Positions 55,449-63,650 of a stretch of 64,000 bases of DNA are shown piece after piece. The translations under genes and the position numbers were made by a program. This stretch comes from Exiguobacterium sp. s48. GTDB lineage: Bacteria; Bacillota; Bacilli; Exiguobacteriales; Exiguobacteriaceae. Numbering within the stretch: the first letter of the stretch is position 1; each line of letters opens with the position of its first letter. The notes under the pieces were generated by a model that worked only from the letters and a program-made list of their open reading frames with translations, searched no databases and was not told the DNA's origin. The stretch spans positions 124,001 through 188,000 of the forward strand of contig NZ_JACSKC010000001.1 in NCBI RefSeq assembly GCF_018617395.1, read 5' to 3'.

Positions 55449-55808
55449 TCACATAATCATCGACAACAACGTCAAGATGGCGAGCCCACCTTGTGTCAGA
55501 ATAATCTTCTTGTCACTCGTGATACTGCCATATAGGGCAACGAGAATGATATAGGTCAGGATCATGGTGACAATCTCGACCGGATTGGGGGAGACGTATA
55601 GCCCGTATAAGAGTCCGACCCCGATCAATCCGTTATACACTCCTTGATTTTTGAACAAAACCGATACCGAGTCTCTCTTCAGTTCGTCTTTCGACATGCG
55701 GAAGACACGTGACGTCGAGGAAGAGGCTGTCGCAATCGTTTCTAAATAGAAGATATAGAAGAATTCGATGGCGACGAGCGTCCCGAGCGCAAGGGTGAGC
55801 GTCGACAT
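55449..55808 (-). CDS. DUF1304 membrane protein
   Basis: A 119-residue protein with four hydrophobic segments. The family pattern LVAIEFFYIFYLETIATASSSTSRVFRMS...LFKNQGVYNGLIGVGLLYG is clear. Function unknown. Last gene of marR-nitroreductase-monooxygenase-DUF1304; its start abuts the monooxygenase stop. Confidence 0.88.
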   Translation of the reverse strand: MSTLTLALGTLVAIEFFYIFYLETIATASSSTSRVFRMSKDELKRDSVSVLFKNQGVYNGLIGVGLLYGLYVSPNPVEIVTMILTYIILVALYGSITSDKKIILTQGGLAILTLLSMIM

Positions 55809-55809
55809 A

Positions 55810-56094
55810 TTAGTTGACCGCTGCTACTTGTACGACTGGTTTTGCAGACACGTAGTTCGCGACGTTTTGTGCGAAGTTAATGAGGACCGGGTTTTGATTG
55901 TGTTGCTCGAGAGCAGTTTGGTCTTCCCAGTTCTCGATCATGACGAAACGGTTCTCGACAGACGTTGACTCGTATAGGTCATATCCGACGCAACCCGCTT
56001 CTTGTTTTGATGAGTCGATCAAGACTTGGATGTCACGCAAGAAGTTCTCGCGTTGTGATGCTTGGATATCGAATGTGGCGTTGACTAAGATCAT
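55810..56094 (-). CDS. Antibiotic biosynthesis monooxygenase (ABM) family protein
   Basis: A 94-residue ferredoxin-like dimer, VNATFDIQASQRENFLRDIQVLIDSSKQEAGCVGYDLYESTSVENRFVMIENWEDQTALEQHNQN, typical of YgiN-type quinol monooxygenases. No cofactor motif. In an operon with a nitroreductase it suggests quinone or electrophile handling. Confidence 0.9.
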   Translation of the reverse strand: MILVNATFDIQASQRENFLRDIQVLIDSSKQEAGCVGYDLYESTSVENRFVMIENWEDQTALEQHNQNPVLINFAQNVANYVSAKPVVQVAAVN

Positions 56095-56121
56095 GGTTGA
56101 TTCCTCCGATTGTGTGGTGAA

Positions 56122-56760
56122 TTATTTGAACGATGTGACCGTTTGAGCGTCAAGACGTACAGATTGGTAACCTTCTTCTGCCGCTTTCCCAACAGACAAG
56201 ATCATGACTGGTACATAACGGTCTTTGTCGAGACCGAACGCTTCTGCGAGTTGGTCTTTCTCGAAACCACCGATTGGGTTCGTGTCATAGCCGTGTGCAC
56301 GTGCTGTGAGCATGAATTGCATCGCTGCGAGACTTGCATCGATTTTCACGATGTCGTTCATCTCTTGTTTCGAGAGGTTTTTGTAGTAAGGGATGATTGC
56401 GCCGAGCTGTTGGTCACGCACTTCTTGTGGCATTTTGCCTTCTGCGACCGCTTGATCGTAGATTTGTTCGCCGTACTCGTAGCATTCCATGTCTCCGAAG
56501 ATGAGGAGCATCGCTGATGACGAATCGTTTTGACGTGTGTTGAAACGGATGAGTGGTTTGAGCGTCTCTTTCGCTTCTGGGCTTTCGACGACGACGAAGC
56601 GCCATGGTTGCATGTTGACCGATGATGGAGCCGTTGTTGCTTCTTGGATCATCTCGAGCATCTCTTCTTGGGAGATTTTCACGTTCTCGTCATAGACACG
56701 GATTGATTTACGACCGAACATGACGTCTGTAAATGTGTTGTTTTCGAATGTAGTTGCCAT
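56122..56760 (-). CDS. FMN-dependent nitroreductase family protein
   Basis: A 212-residue flavoenzyme. FMN-binding FGRKSIRVYDENVKISQEEMLEMI, APSSVNMQPWRFVVVESPE and a C-terminal YVPVMILSVGKAAEEG are visible. It reduces quinones or nitroaromatics with NAD(P)H. Second gene of the MarR operon, 23 bases after the regulator. Confidence 0.94.
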   Translation of the reverse strand: MATTFENNTFTDVMFGRKSIRVYDENVKISQEEMLEMIQEATTAPSSVNMQPWRFVVVESPEAKETLKPLIRFNTRQNDSSSAMLLIFGDMECYEYGEQIYDQAVAEGKMPQEVRDQQLGAIIPYYKNLSKQEMNDIVKIDASLAAMQFMLTARAHGYDTNPIGGFEKDQLAEAFGLDKDRYVPVMILSVGKAAEEGYQSVRLDAQTVTSFK

Positions 56761-56783
56761 TGGTGAATTCCTTCTTTCTCTGT

Positions 56784-57194
56784 TTAGGCGTGACTGTTCA
56801 ATGTTTGAAGCAGCCCAGATAAGTGTTGAATCTCTTCAGCGGACAAGGCTTGTAAGACGAGGTGGTTGGCCCGTTCGTCTCGTTCGCAGTGCCCGAGGTC
56901 TTGCTCTGCTTTCTCTGTCACACGGACGAACATCTCGCGATGGTTCTCAGTGTTCCGCTCTCTGACGACATATCCTTTCTCTTCAAGGATTTTCAAATGT
57001 CGAGTGATGGCGGCATTGTCGATTTTCATCTCTTCTTTAATCACGCGTTGCGAACAAACGCCTCGTTCTTTGACGACTTGTAGCATCTCGTAGCGGGTCA
57101 GGCTGAATCCTGTTTCCCGTTCGAACGACGATGCGACGTTTTGTTCCGCCAACTTGATTTGGTAAAGTAATCGGCTGATTTCACGTAGGTCCAT
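56784..57194 (-). CDS. MarR-family regulator
   Basis: A 136-residue winged helix. The recognition helix region is IKEEMKIDNAAITRHLKILEEKGYVVRERN with wing ENHREMFVRVT. Cysteines are present at two positions (GVCSQR and GHCERDE), allowing thiol or quinone sensing as in YodB/CatR, though these belong to other families. First gene of its operon, with two palindromes just upstream. AAAGGTGGGA precedes the ATG. Confidence 0.92.
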   Translation of the reverse strand: MDLREISRLLYQIKLAEQNVASSFERETGFSLTRYEMLQVVKERGVCSQRVIKEEMKIDNAAITRHLKILEEKGYVVRERNTENHREMFVRVTEKAEQDLGHCERDERANHLVLQALSAEEIQHLSGLLQTLNSHA

Positions 57195-57213
57195 TGCGTC
57201 CCACCTTTTTCAA

Positions 57214-57240
57214 TTGACTTATCAATCGTTGACTTGTCAA
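57214..57240. promoter_or_regulatory. Tandem palindromic MarR operator
   Basis: Two 12-base palindromes TTGACTTATCAA (57214-57225) and TTGACTTGTCAA (57229-57240), 15 bases apart start to start, lie 20 bases upstream of the regulator start. The layout fits autorepression by the adjacent MarR protein. Confidence 0.7.
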
Positions 57241-57280
57241 ACGATACAATGTTTTGGATTGCCTGTAAAGTCAAACGCTC

Positions 57281-57313
57281 AAAAAAAAGACGACACCGAA
57301 TTATCGTGTCGTC
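57281..57313 (-). terminator. Terminator overlapping the 3' end of the coding region
   Basis: Stem GACGACAC / GTGTCGTC with eight T on the minus strand. The stop codon (57301-57303) and the last ten bases of the gene are within the hairpin. Confidence 0.88.
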
Positions 57314-58065
57314 TCCTCTTCGATGGGGGTGCCATCAAAATGATATTCTGTCGTGAATGTCGTCTCGTCGAAACCGTACAGACGGTCGTAGGCGTTCAAA
57401 TCTTCAATCGTCCTCACATCGAGGAAGGACGGGTCGATGTCAGACGCTTTGCGCGTGAACATAATGTACCGTTCCGTATAGTCGTCATTGCCACCTGGTT
57501 TCCCGTCGAACGAGAAGTGAATCCAATAGACGTCGGATTCCACTTCGCGTATGACGTCGAGAATCCGTTGTTTCTGTTCGTCAGTATTGTTCCAGTCTTC
57601 ATGAAACATGATCGAGACGTCGAGATACGTCTTCGGATTCGTTTCATAGATAGACGTCGGGGTCGGGCTTACTTTTGCTTGCGCATCATCGGACACTCCG
57701 GTCGGTACTTCCGCACGGACCGTCTCTTCCTCTTTTAAAATTCCTTGCGATACGAGGCGCTCGTGAATCGTCCGCTCTGCCTCGCGTTCCCAATACGTCT
57801 CGAGCACATTGTCATGGATCGAGCCGTCACCATATGTCTCGATAAAATATTTGCCGGCGAACGGTTCTTTCGTCAATGTCATTTCTCCGATATAACCGCC
57901 CATATGCCAGTCGCGTGACAGCTCGATGTCGGATTGTTCACTGTATGTTTCCTTCACGTACGCGCTGTATGCCTCACGCGCCTCTGATTTTTCATGTGTC
58001 GTATATACGAAGAGTCCGCCAGCGAGAAGCCCTCCGACTATGGCTGCTATAAATCGTTTTTTCAT
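57301..58065 (-). CDS. Hypothetical membrane-anchored protein
   Basis: A 254-residue protein with an N-terminal signal anchor (RFIAAIVGGLLAGGLFVYTT) and an extracytoplasmic part of two similar-looking alpha/beta segments (WHMGGYIGEMTLTKEPFAGKYF and SDVYWIHFSFDGKPGGNDDY). Start at 58065 after AGAGGTGA; the upstream 23-residue extension is rejected. Family not recognised. Confidence 0.7.
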   Translation of the reverse strand: MKKRFIAAIVGGLLAGGLFVYTTHEKSEAREAYSAYVKETYSEQSDIELSRDWHMGGYIGEMTLTKEPFAGKYFIETYGDGSIHDNVLETYWEREAERTIHERLVSQGILKEEETVRAEVPTGVSDDAQAKVSPTPTSIYETNPKTYLDVSIMFHEDWNNTDEQKQRILDVIREVESDVYWIHFSFDGKPGGNDDYTERYIMFTRKASDIDPSFLDVRTIEDLNAYDRLYGFDETTFTTEYHFDGTPIEEETTR

Positions 58066-58179
58066 CACTTTTTCACCTCTACCCCAATGTACCTGATACG
58101 ACGAAGAGAAACCTCGGTCCAAAGTCTTATTCAAATCATTTCCATTTCCCTGTAAACTAAAAGTGCCCTCAAAGAACTA

Positions 58180-58212
58180 TTGTAATTGCGTGTACTAATA
58201 CATATAATACAC
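58180..58212 (+). promoter_or_regulatory. Promoter and operator of the GntR-ABC operon
   Basis: Sigma-A promoter TTGTAA (58180-58185), 17-base spacer, TATAAT (58203-58208). An inverted repeat GTGTA (58190-58194) / TACAC (58208-58212) spans the spacer and -10, as expected for a YtrA-type repressor acting on its own operon. Confidence 0.75.
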
Positions 58213-58248
58213 TTAAAGAGTATCATTGACTATGAGAGGGTGTGACCC

Positions 58249-58638
58249 ATGTTATACAAAATTGATATGAAAAGTTCAGAACCGCTATATGAACAAATCA
58301 TCAATCAAACGAAAGAGCTCGTCATCCGGGGGATTTTACGGCCTGGAGACAAAGTCATGTCCGTGCGCGAACTCGCCACCGACCTCGTCATCAATCCGAA
58401 TACGGTCAGTAAGGCGTACCAGGAGTTAGAACGGCTCGGTCTCCTCGAGATGCGACGTGGACGTGGAACGTTCGTCTCTGAGGACTGGGTGGACGATGAT
58501 GCGGCACGTGATCCGGTCATTGCCTCGATCAAAAAGATTGCGATTGATTGCCACTATGCGAATGTGCCATTGGACGAAGCCATTGACGTATTACGGACGG
58601 AATATGAGAAAGTAGGGAAAACCAATGCTGAAAGTTGA
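58249..58638 (+). CDS. GntR-family regulator, YtrA subfamily
   Basis: A 129-residue protein with an N-terminal winged helix (PLYEQIINQTKELVIRGILRPGDKVMSVRELATDLVINPNTVSKAYQELERLGLLEMRRGRGTFV) and a short C-terminal helical dimer region, the YtrA hallmark. Such repressors control adjacent ABC transporters induced by cell-wall antibiotics. It overlaps the ATPase start by 14 bases. Confidence 0.94.
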   Translation: MLYKIDMKSSEPLYEQIINQTKELVIRGILRPGDKVMSVRELATDLVINPNTVSKAYQELERLGLLEMRRGRGTFVSEDWVDDDAARDPVIASIKKIAIDCHYANVPLDEAIDVLRTEYEKVGKTNAES

Positions 58639-59506
58639 ACAGTTAAGTAAACAAATCGACCGTCAGACGATTCTCGACGGCATCGACTTCACGGTCGAAT
58701 CAGGAGAAATCATCGCGCTCGTCGGTCGTAACGGTGCCGGTAAGACAACGCTTCTCCGGACGATGGTCGGCATCATCCGCCCAGATATGGGAGATGTACT
58801 CTATGGAGCAAAAAGTATCTTTAAAGATGCGGGATTGAAGCGTGACGTCATCTTCGTACCGGATTCAGCCGACGCGCTCAAAAATTATACGGTGAACGAG
58901 GCGACGGACTTGTATGAGTCGATTTATCCGTCATTCAACCGTACCGTCTTTCGTGAGACATTGACGCGATACAACATCGACAACAAAAAGATTCGCCAAC
59001 TTTCAAAAGGACAAAAGGCACTCGTCACGTTATCGCTCGCTTTCGCCGTTCAAGCGAAATACTACCTGCTCGACGAACCAACGGACGGTTTGGACGTCGT
59101 CGCCAAATCTGACGTGTTGAAACTGATGATTGCCCAAGTCGAGAATCGGAACTGTTCGATCATCGTCTCGAGTCACCAACTGCATGAACTCGAACGCATC
59201 GCTGACCGCATCATCATGATTGAGAACGGACGTGTCAAAGCCATCTTGTCGCTCGAAGAGGCACGTGCCCTCAGCATTAAGTGGCAAGTCGTGTTCAATG
59301 ACCATGTTCCGGTCGAACTGCTCGAACGAAAAGATATCGAAATCATCAACGTGACAGGACGTGTCGTGCTGTTCATGGCAAAAGAACGGACGGAAGAGCT
59401 CGAAGCGTTCATCGATTCATACAATCCGATGCTGATCGAAGAGATTCCGATGTCTCTTGAAGACGTATTCCGTGTCCAGTTAGGAGGAGAAGCCCATGCT
59501 GTCTAA
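58625..59506 (+). CDS. ABC transporter ATP-binding protein (YtrB-like)
   Basis: A 293-residue ATPase with Walker A GRNGAGKTTL, degenerate signature QLSKGQKALVTLSLAFA, Walker B YYLLDEPTDGLDVVAK and switch histidine VSSHQLHELERIA. Operon with a GntR regulator, membrane partner and lipoprotein. Probably an exporter of, or sensor for, envelope-active compounds. Confidence 0.93.
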   Translation: MLKVEQLSKQIDRQTILDGIDFTVESGEIIALVGRNGAGKTTLLRTMVGIIRPDMGDVLYGAKSIFKDAGLKRDVIFVPDSADALKNYTVNEATDLYESIYPSFNRTVFRETLTRYNIDNKKIRQLSKGQKALVTLSLAFAVQAKYYLLDEPTDGLDVVAKSDVLKLMIAQVENRNCSIIVSSHQLHELERIADRIIMIENGRVKAILSLEEARALSIKWQVVFNDHVPVELLERKDIEIINVTGRVVLFMAKERTEELEAFIDSYNPMLIEEIPMSLEDVFRVQLGGEAHAV

Positions 59507-60623
59507 AGTATTGTTAAAGAAAGATTGGAAACAAGTATCACTGCTTTGGATCCTGCTCGTCTTCTTAGGCGTCGTCGCCTTCACGGTGCCGGCTTGGACA
59601 CAATTTGAGCAGTTTGATGAGCAGATTAAAAATGCGAGAGCGAATTCTGTAGATTACGGTATCCCGTTTGAAGAACGAGATCGCCTGACGGACGAGTCCT
59701 TCTTTGACCTCGATTCAAGCATCGCCTACTATATTGGGGATATTGGAAGTGTGATTCCTCTCGGTCCCGTTGTATTTTTGTTTGTCGTGTTTAGTGCACT
59801 CATGGCCACCTCGCTCATTGGTGCCGAACGCAACAGTCAAATGTCGGATTTTTCGATGTCGCTTCCGTTCACCCGAACCCAGCAGTACATATCAAAATGG
59901 GTATTGGGGGCAAGTGGGATTGTCATGTCTACGCTGTTAGGAAGTATCGCGATGTTTGCATTGATCGCCACTTCCCGTTATTCCTTCTTATTAGAAGGGA
60001 CCGTTTTCAAATCGGTCGTGATCGTCCTGTATATCGCATTGATTGGCATTTCGTTATTCTCATTGGCTCTATGGATGGGATCGTTCGGTGGGGAATCGAT
60101 TTCTCAAACGGCGTGGTCGTTTGTCGCCTTGATATTCCCGTTAGGCATCATCGCATTGATTCAAGCCTCGGCCTATGTGTTTACGAGTCTAGAGGGACTA
60201 AGTTCATGGTTAGATTCCCTATACAATGGTGTATTTATTCAAGTCGTTTCGCCCCTTGGAAACTTAGCGAATCTGACTTTATATGAATTCATCCAATCTG
60301 ACCAAGAATGGCAAGATTTCATCTCAATCAGCATCCCATCGTCCATCGTCTTCATCGTTTTGTCATTCTGGTTAGGAGCTTGGATGTATAATCGTGCGCC
60401 ACAAGAAAACAACGGTCGCTTCTTCATGTTCAACAACTGGTTATGGCTCGTTCACATCATCATCGTTGTTTGTATCGCGATGTTCACAGGAATTATGTTT
60501 ACGACGTTCACGTATGAAGCGAATAGCGTGTTATATATGATTGGCTTTGTAATCGGTGCGTTCTTGGCACATTTACTCGCCAAACGCTTGCTTTACCGTT
60601 TCAACTTGAGACTCAAATCGTAA
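59496..60623 (+). CDS. ABC-2 type permease of the GntR operon
   Basis: A 375-residue membrane protein with about eight hydrophobic segments and a large loop after the first (about 35-85). It is the membrane partner of the preceding ATPase, overlapping its 3' end by 11 bases. SLPFTRTQQYISKWVLG is the cytoplasmic coupling loop common to ABC-2 permeases. Substrate unknown. Confidence 0.88.
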   Translation: MLSKVLLKKDWKQVSLLWILLVFLGVVAFTVPAWTQFEQFDEQIKNARANSVDYGIPFEERDRLTDESFFDLDSSIAYYIGDIGSVIPLGPVVFLFVVFSALMATSLIGAERNSQMSDFSMSLPFTRTQQYISKWVLGASGIVMSTLLGSIAMFALIATSRYSFLLEGTVFKSVVIVLYIALIGISLFSLALWMGSFGGESISQTAWSFVALIFPLGIIALIQASAYVFTSLEGLSSWLDSLYNGVFIQVVSPLGNLANLTLYEFIQSDQEWQDFISISIPSSIVFIVLSFWLGAWMYNRAPQENNGRFFMFNNWLWLVHIIIVVCIAMFTGIMFTTFTYEANSVLYMIGFVIGAFLAHLLAKRLLYRFNLRLKS

Positions 60624-60635
60624 GGAGGGACACCT

Positions 60636-61103
60636 ATGAAACGCTTCTGTCTGTTGCTCGTACTCATTCTTTCGTTAGCTGGATGCACGAATCCAGATAC
60701 ACCGACGGCATTTGAATACAAAGGATCGAAAGTCGGAGATCACAATGCAGTCATTGGAATTGCCGGGAGCTTGCCGCTACATGAGTGCTATCGATCGGTC
60801 GAGTTGCAGACGAAGAAGCGTCCATATGGGTTGACCGTCCGTTACGAAGACCCGGGGATGGAGCGAGCGGAACAGGAACGTCTCGCGATTCGGAATGCGG
60901 CTGCCTATTTCACCCTCATCCCGAACGCCGAGATTGTCCGCTTCGCATTCCCGAACCGGACGTATGCCTTCTCCCGACCGGAGATGGAGGCATGGTTCGA
61001 GACAGACTTCGCAAACATTCGTCATGAAAAAGAATTGCAACAACTCATGAATCAGAAGCTTGAAAAACTAGAGTCGACAGATTCCTATTTCAGGCGAGTT
61101 TGA
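60636..61103 (+). CDS. Lipoprotein with DUF4825-like domain
   Basis: A 155-residue lipoprotein with lipobox LAGC. The following KGSKVGDHNAVIGIAGSLPLHE resembles the DUF4825 domain, which occurs in YtrA-type operons and with peptidase-like regulators. It probably sits on the outer face of the membrane next to the transporter. It starts 12 bases after the permease. Confidence 0.8.
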   Translation: MKRFCLLLVLILSLAGCTNPDTPTAFEYKGSKVGDHNAVIGIAGSLPLHECYRSVELQTKKRPYGLTVRYEDPGMERAEQERLAIRNAAAYFTLIPNAEIVRFAFPNRTYAFSRPEMEAWFETDFANIRHEKELQQLMNQKLEKLESTDSYFRRV

Positions 61104-61104
61104 C

Positions 61105-61138
61105 AGCGATTGGATGACAAATCCAATCGCTTTTTTTG
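61105..61138 (+). terminator. Intrinsic terminator of the GntR-ABC operon
   Basis: Ten-base-pair stem AGCGATTGGA / TCCAATCGCT with loop TGACAAA and a seven-T run. It marks the right edge of the accessory block. Confidence 0.92.
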
Positions 61139-61171
61139 ATATTTTCTGAAAATTATCGGGTAAAGGGTAGA

Positions 61172-61222
61172 TGAAAGCGTTTTCTTAGCATTATAATGGA
61201 GTTAACTGAATGAGTATTCATT
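61172..61222 (+). promoter_or_regulatory. lcfA control region: cre-like site, -10 box, FadR box
   Basis: A cre-like TGAAAGCGTTTTCT (61172-61185, last base off consensus), TATAAT (61192-61197) and a FadR-type box TGAATGAGTATTCATT (61207-61222) follow one another. The FadR box covers the likely +1. Control by both CcpA and FadR is known for Bacillus fatty-acid genes. Confidence 0.75.
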
Positions 61223-61239
61223 TCCAAGGAGGAACAGCG

Positions 61240-62913
61240 ATGAACAAACCGTGGTTACAAGATTATCCAGAAGGTATGCCCCAATCGATTGATTATGAGG
61301 TAAAACCGCTCTACGAGGCATTGTCTCGCGCAGCGAAGGATTTTCCGAATCGTACGGCCGTCTCCTTTATCGGGAAAGAGTGGACGTATGCTGAAATTGA
61401 TGACGCCGCACGTCGACTCGCCACGATGCTTCAAGCGAAAGGTCTCGAAAAAGGGGACCGTGTCAGCCTCATGCTTCCGAACTGCCCTCAGTACGTCATT
61501 TCTTTCTATGCGGTCTTGTACGCTGGTGGGACAGTCGTCCAAACAAACCCGCTTTATACGGAGCGAGAGCTCGAAAACCTCGTAACGGATGCAGGCGTCA
61601 AACTAGTCATCACCCTCGATTTGTTATATCCGAAAACGCTTCGCGTCAGTGAGAAGACGGAGATTCAGACCGTGATCACGACGAGCATCGCTGACTACTT
61701 ACCGTTCCCGAAAAATAAACTGTACCCAATCAAAGTGAAGCGCGAGAACAATATCGTGATCGATACGACCGGATCGACTCCGTTTAAAGACTACAAAGAC
61801 TTCAATCCGGTCACGCCACTCGACATCGATCCGAAAGAAGATGTCGCGGTTCTGCAATATACAGGAGGAACGACGGGTCTTCCGAAAGGGGTCATGTTGA
61901 CTCATTTCAACTTGACGGCGAATGCGGACCAGATTACGAACTTATTCTATAAATACAATCGTGGAGACGAAAAGCGCGTATTGTGCGTCGTGCCGTTCTT
62001 CCACGTGTACGGGATGTCATGCTGTCTAAACTTTGGGGTCACGAACGGTTATGAACTCGTCCTTGTCCCACGCTTCGACGTGACAGATGTCTTGAAGACG
62101 ATTCAAAAGAAAAAGCCGCATTTCTTCCCAGGTGCCCCGACGATGTATGTCGGAATCTTAAACGATCCGAAATTGAAAAAGTATGACTTGTCTTCGATCG
62201 AGGCGTGTATCTCAGGTTCGGCCCCACTTCCAATCGAGGTGCAAGAAGAATTTGAAAAAATCACGGGTGGTCGAATCGTGGAAGGGTACGGCTTATCTGA
62301 GACATCTCCGGTCACACATGCGAACTTCTTATGGGATAAACGGATTGTCGGCTCAATCGGCGCGCCGCTCTCGGATACTTCTGCTAAAATAGTGATGGCA
62401 GACGGAGAGACGGAGGCAGAGATTGGTGAGATTGGCGAAATCATGTTGAGTGGTCCGCAAGTCATGAAGGGCTATTGGCAAAAACCTGAGGAGACGGCAG
62501 CTGTCTTAAAAGATGGGTGGCTCGCGACGGGTGACCTCGGGTACATGGGAGAGGACGGCTTCTTCTATATCGTCGATCGGAAGAAAGATATGATTATCGC
62601 GGGGGGCTTCAATATTTATCCGCGTGAGATTGAGGAGATCCTTTACGAGCACCCGGCCGTCAAAGAGGCGGTCTGCATCGGTGTGCCGGACCCGTATCGT
62701 GGCGAGACGGTGAAAGCATTTATCGTGCTTCGTGATGGGTCGAACGTGACGGAAGAAGAGCTCGACAAACATTGCCGTGAGAAGCTTGCGGCCTATAAAG
62801 TGCCGAAGTTATATGAGTTCCGTGATGAGCTACCGAAGACGTTTGTCGGGAAGATTCTACGCCGTGTCCTCGTCGATGAAGAGAAGGCAAAACAAGTGAA
62901 ACAAAGCAGTTGA
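61240..62913 (+). CDS. lcfA: Long-chain acyl-CoA ligase
   Basis: A 557-residue AMP-forming ligase. P-loop YTGGTTGLPKGVMLTH, GYGLSETSPVTH, ATGDLGYMGEDGFFYIVDRKKDMIIAGGFNIYPREIE and PKTFVGKILRRVL with the catalytic lysine are all present. It activates fatty acids for beta-oxidation. The ATG at 61240 follows AAGGAGG; an ATG at 61210 lies inside the FadR box and is rejected. Start of the fatty-acid module. Confidence 0.96.
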   Translation: MNKPWLQDYPEGMPQSIDYEVKPLYEALSRAAKDFPNRTAVSFIGKEWTYAEIDDAARRLATMLQAKGLEKGDRVSLMLPNCPQYVISFYAVLYAGGTVVQTNPLYTERELENLVTDAGVKLVITLDLLYPKTLRVSEKTEIQTVITTSIADYLPFPKNKLYPIKVKRENNIVIDTTGSTPFKDYKDFNPVTPLDIDPKEDVAVLQYTGGTTGLPKGVMLTHFNLTANADQITNLFYKYNRGDEKRVLCVVPFFHVYGMSCCLNFGVTNGYELVLVPRFDVTDVLKTIQKKKPHFFPGAPTMYVGILNDPKLKKYDLSSIEACISGSAPLPIEVQEEFEKITGGRIVEGYGLSETSPVTHANFLWDKRIVGSIGAPLSDTSAKIVMADGETEAEIGEIGEIMLSGPQVMKGYWQKPEETAAVLKDGWLATGDLGYMGEDGFFYIVDRKKDMIIAGGFNIYPREIEEILYEHPAVKEAVCIGVPDPYRGETVKAFIVLRDGSNVTEEELDKHCREKLAAYKVPKLYEFRDELPKTFVGKILRRVLVDEEKAKQVKQSS

Positions 62914-62961
62914 CACCAAGCGTAGGCATGATAGAATAATAAATGAATGAACCATCATTCA
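62910..62961 (+). promoter_or_regulatory. fadR promoter with FadR box
   Basis: TTGACA (62910-62915), 16-base spacer, TAGAAT (62932-62937), then TGAATGAACCATCATTCA (62944-62961), a near-perfect FadR-type palindrome covering the likely +1. This implies autorepression. Confidence 0.8.
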
Positions 62962-62992
62962 TTTTTCTGCAACGGTAAGGAGCTTGGGGTTT

Positions 62993-63571
62993 ATGACAAA
63001 TAACATTTCGAAAAGTGACCGAATCATTGATGCGGCGGTCAAAGTAATCGCCAATCATGGCTATCATGGTGCAAAGGTGACAGCCATTGCCAAAGAGGCG
63101 GGTGTCGCGGACGGCACGATTTACTTGTACTTTAAAAATAAGGAACATCTCTTAATTGAATTGTTCCAGGCAAAGATGGGGCTATTTATCGATTACTCGA
63201 AACAGCAAATCGAGAACGAGTCGACAGCCGGTAGTAAGTTATACCAACTGATCGAATCCCATTTGAAACAATTGTCGGCCGATTATGACCTCGCTGTCGT
63301 GACCCAAATCGAACTTCGACAGTCGAACTTGGTACTTCGTCAAAAAATCGGGGAAGTGCTTAAACCATACTTGAATTTGATTGATTCCGTCGTCAAACAC
63401 GGAATCGAGACAGGAGAGTTCGACAAGGATTTAGATTATCGACTCGCCCGTCAAATGATTTTCGGCACAATCGATGAGGTTGTGACGAGTTGGATGGCGA
63501 GCGGCTTCAAATACGATTTGATGTCGACGCTTCCGGATGTGCACCATATGTTAAAAAAGGGGCTTGCTTAA
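62993..63571 (+). CDS. fadR: TetR-family fatty-acid regulator FadR
   Basis: A 192-residue repressor. The helix-turn-helix KSDRIIDAAVKVIANHGYHGAKVTAIAKEAGVADGTIYLYFKNKEHLLIELF matches Bacillus FadR closely; the C-terminal domain binds long-chain acyl-CoA. Start at ATG 62993, ten bases after AAGGAG, over a TTG that abuts the site. Represses lcfA, itself and etfB through the nearby boxes. Confidence 0.95.
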   Translation: MTNNISKSDRIIDAAVKVIANHGYHGAKVTAIAKEAGVADGTIYLYFKNKEHLLIELFQAKMGLFIDYSKQQIENESTAGSKLYQLIESHLKQLSADYDLAVVTQIELRQSNLVLRQKIGEVLKPYLNLIDSVVKHGIETGEFDKDLDYRLARQMIFGTIDEVVTSWMASGFKYDLMSTLPDVHHMLKKGLA

Positions 63572-63599
63572 TAGTAAGCCCTATCACTAGCTCAAAAAA

Positions 63600-63617
63600 T
63601 GAATGCTGATTCATGAA
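63600..63617 (+). promoter_or_regulatory. FadR-type box upstream of etfB
   Basis: TGAATGCTGATTCATGAA matches the FadR palindrome in its left half and core, less well on the right. It lies 34 bases before the etfB start. Third box of the module. Confidence 0.55.
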
Positions 63618-63650
63618 TGATGGGAAGAATTGACTAAAGGGGGATCAACC

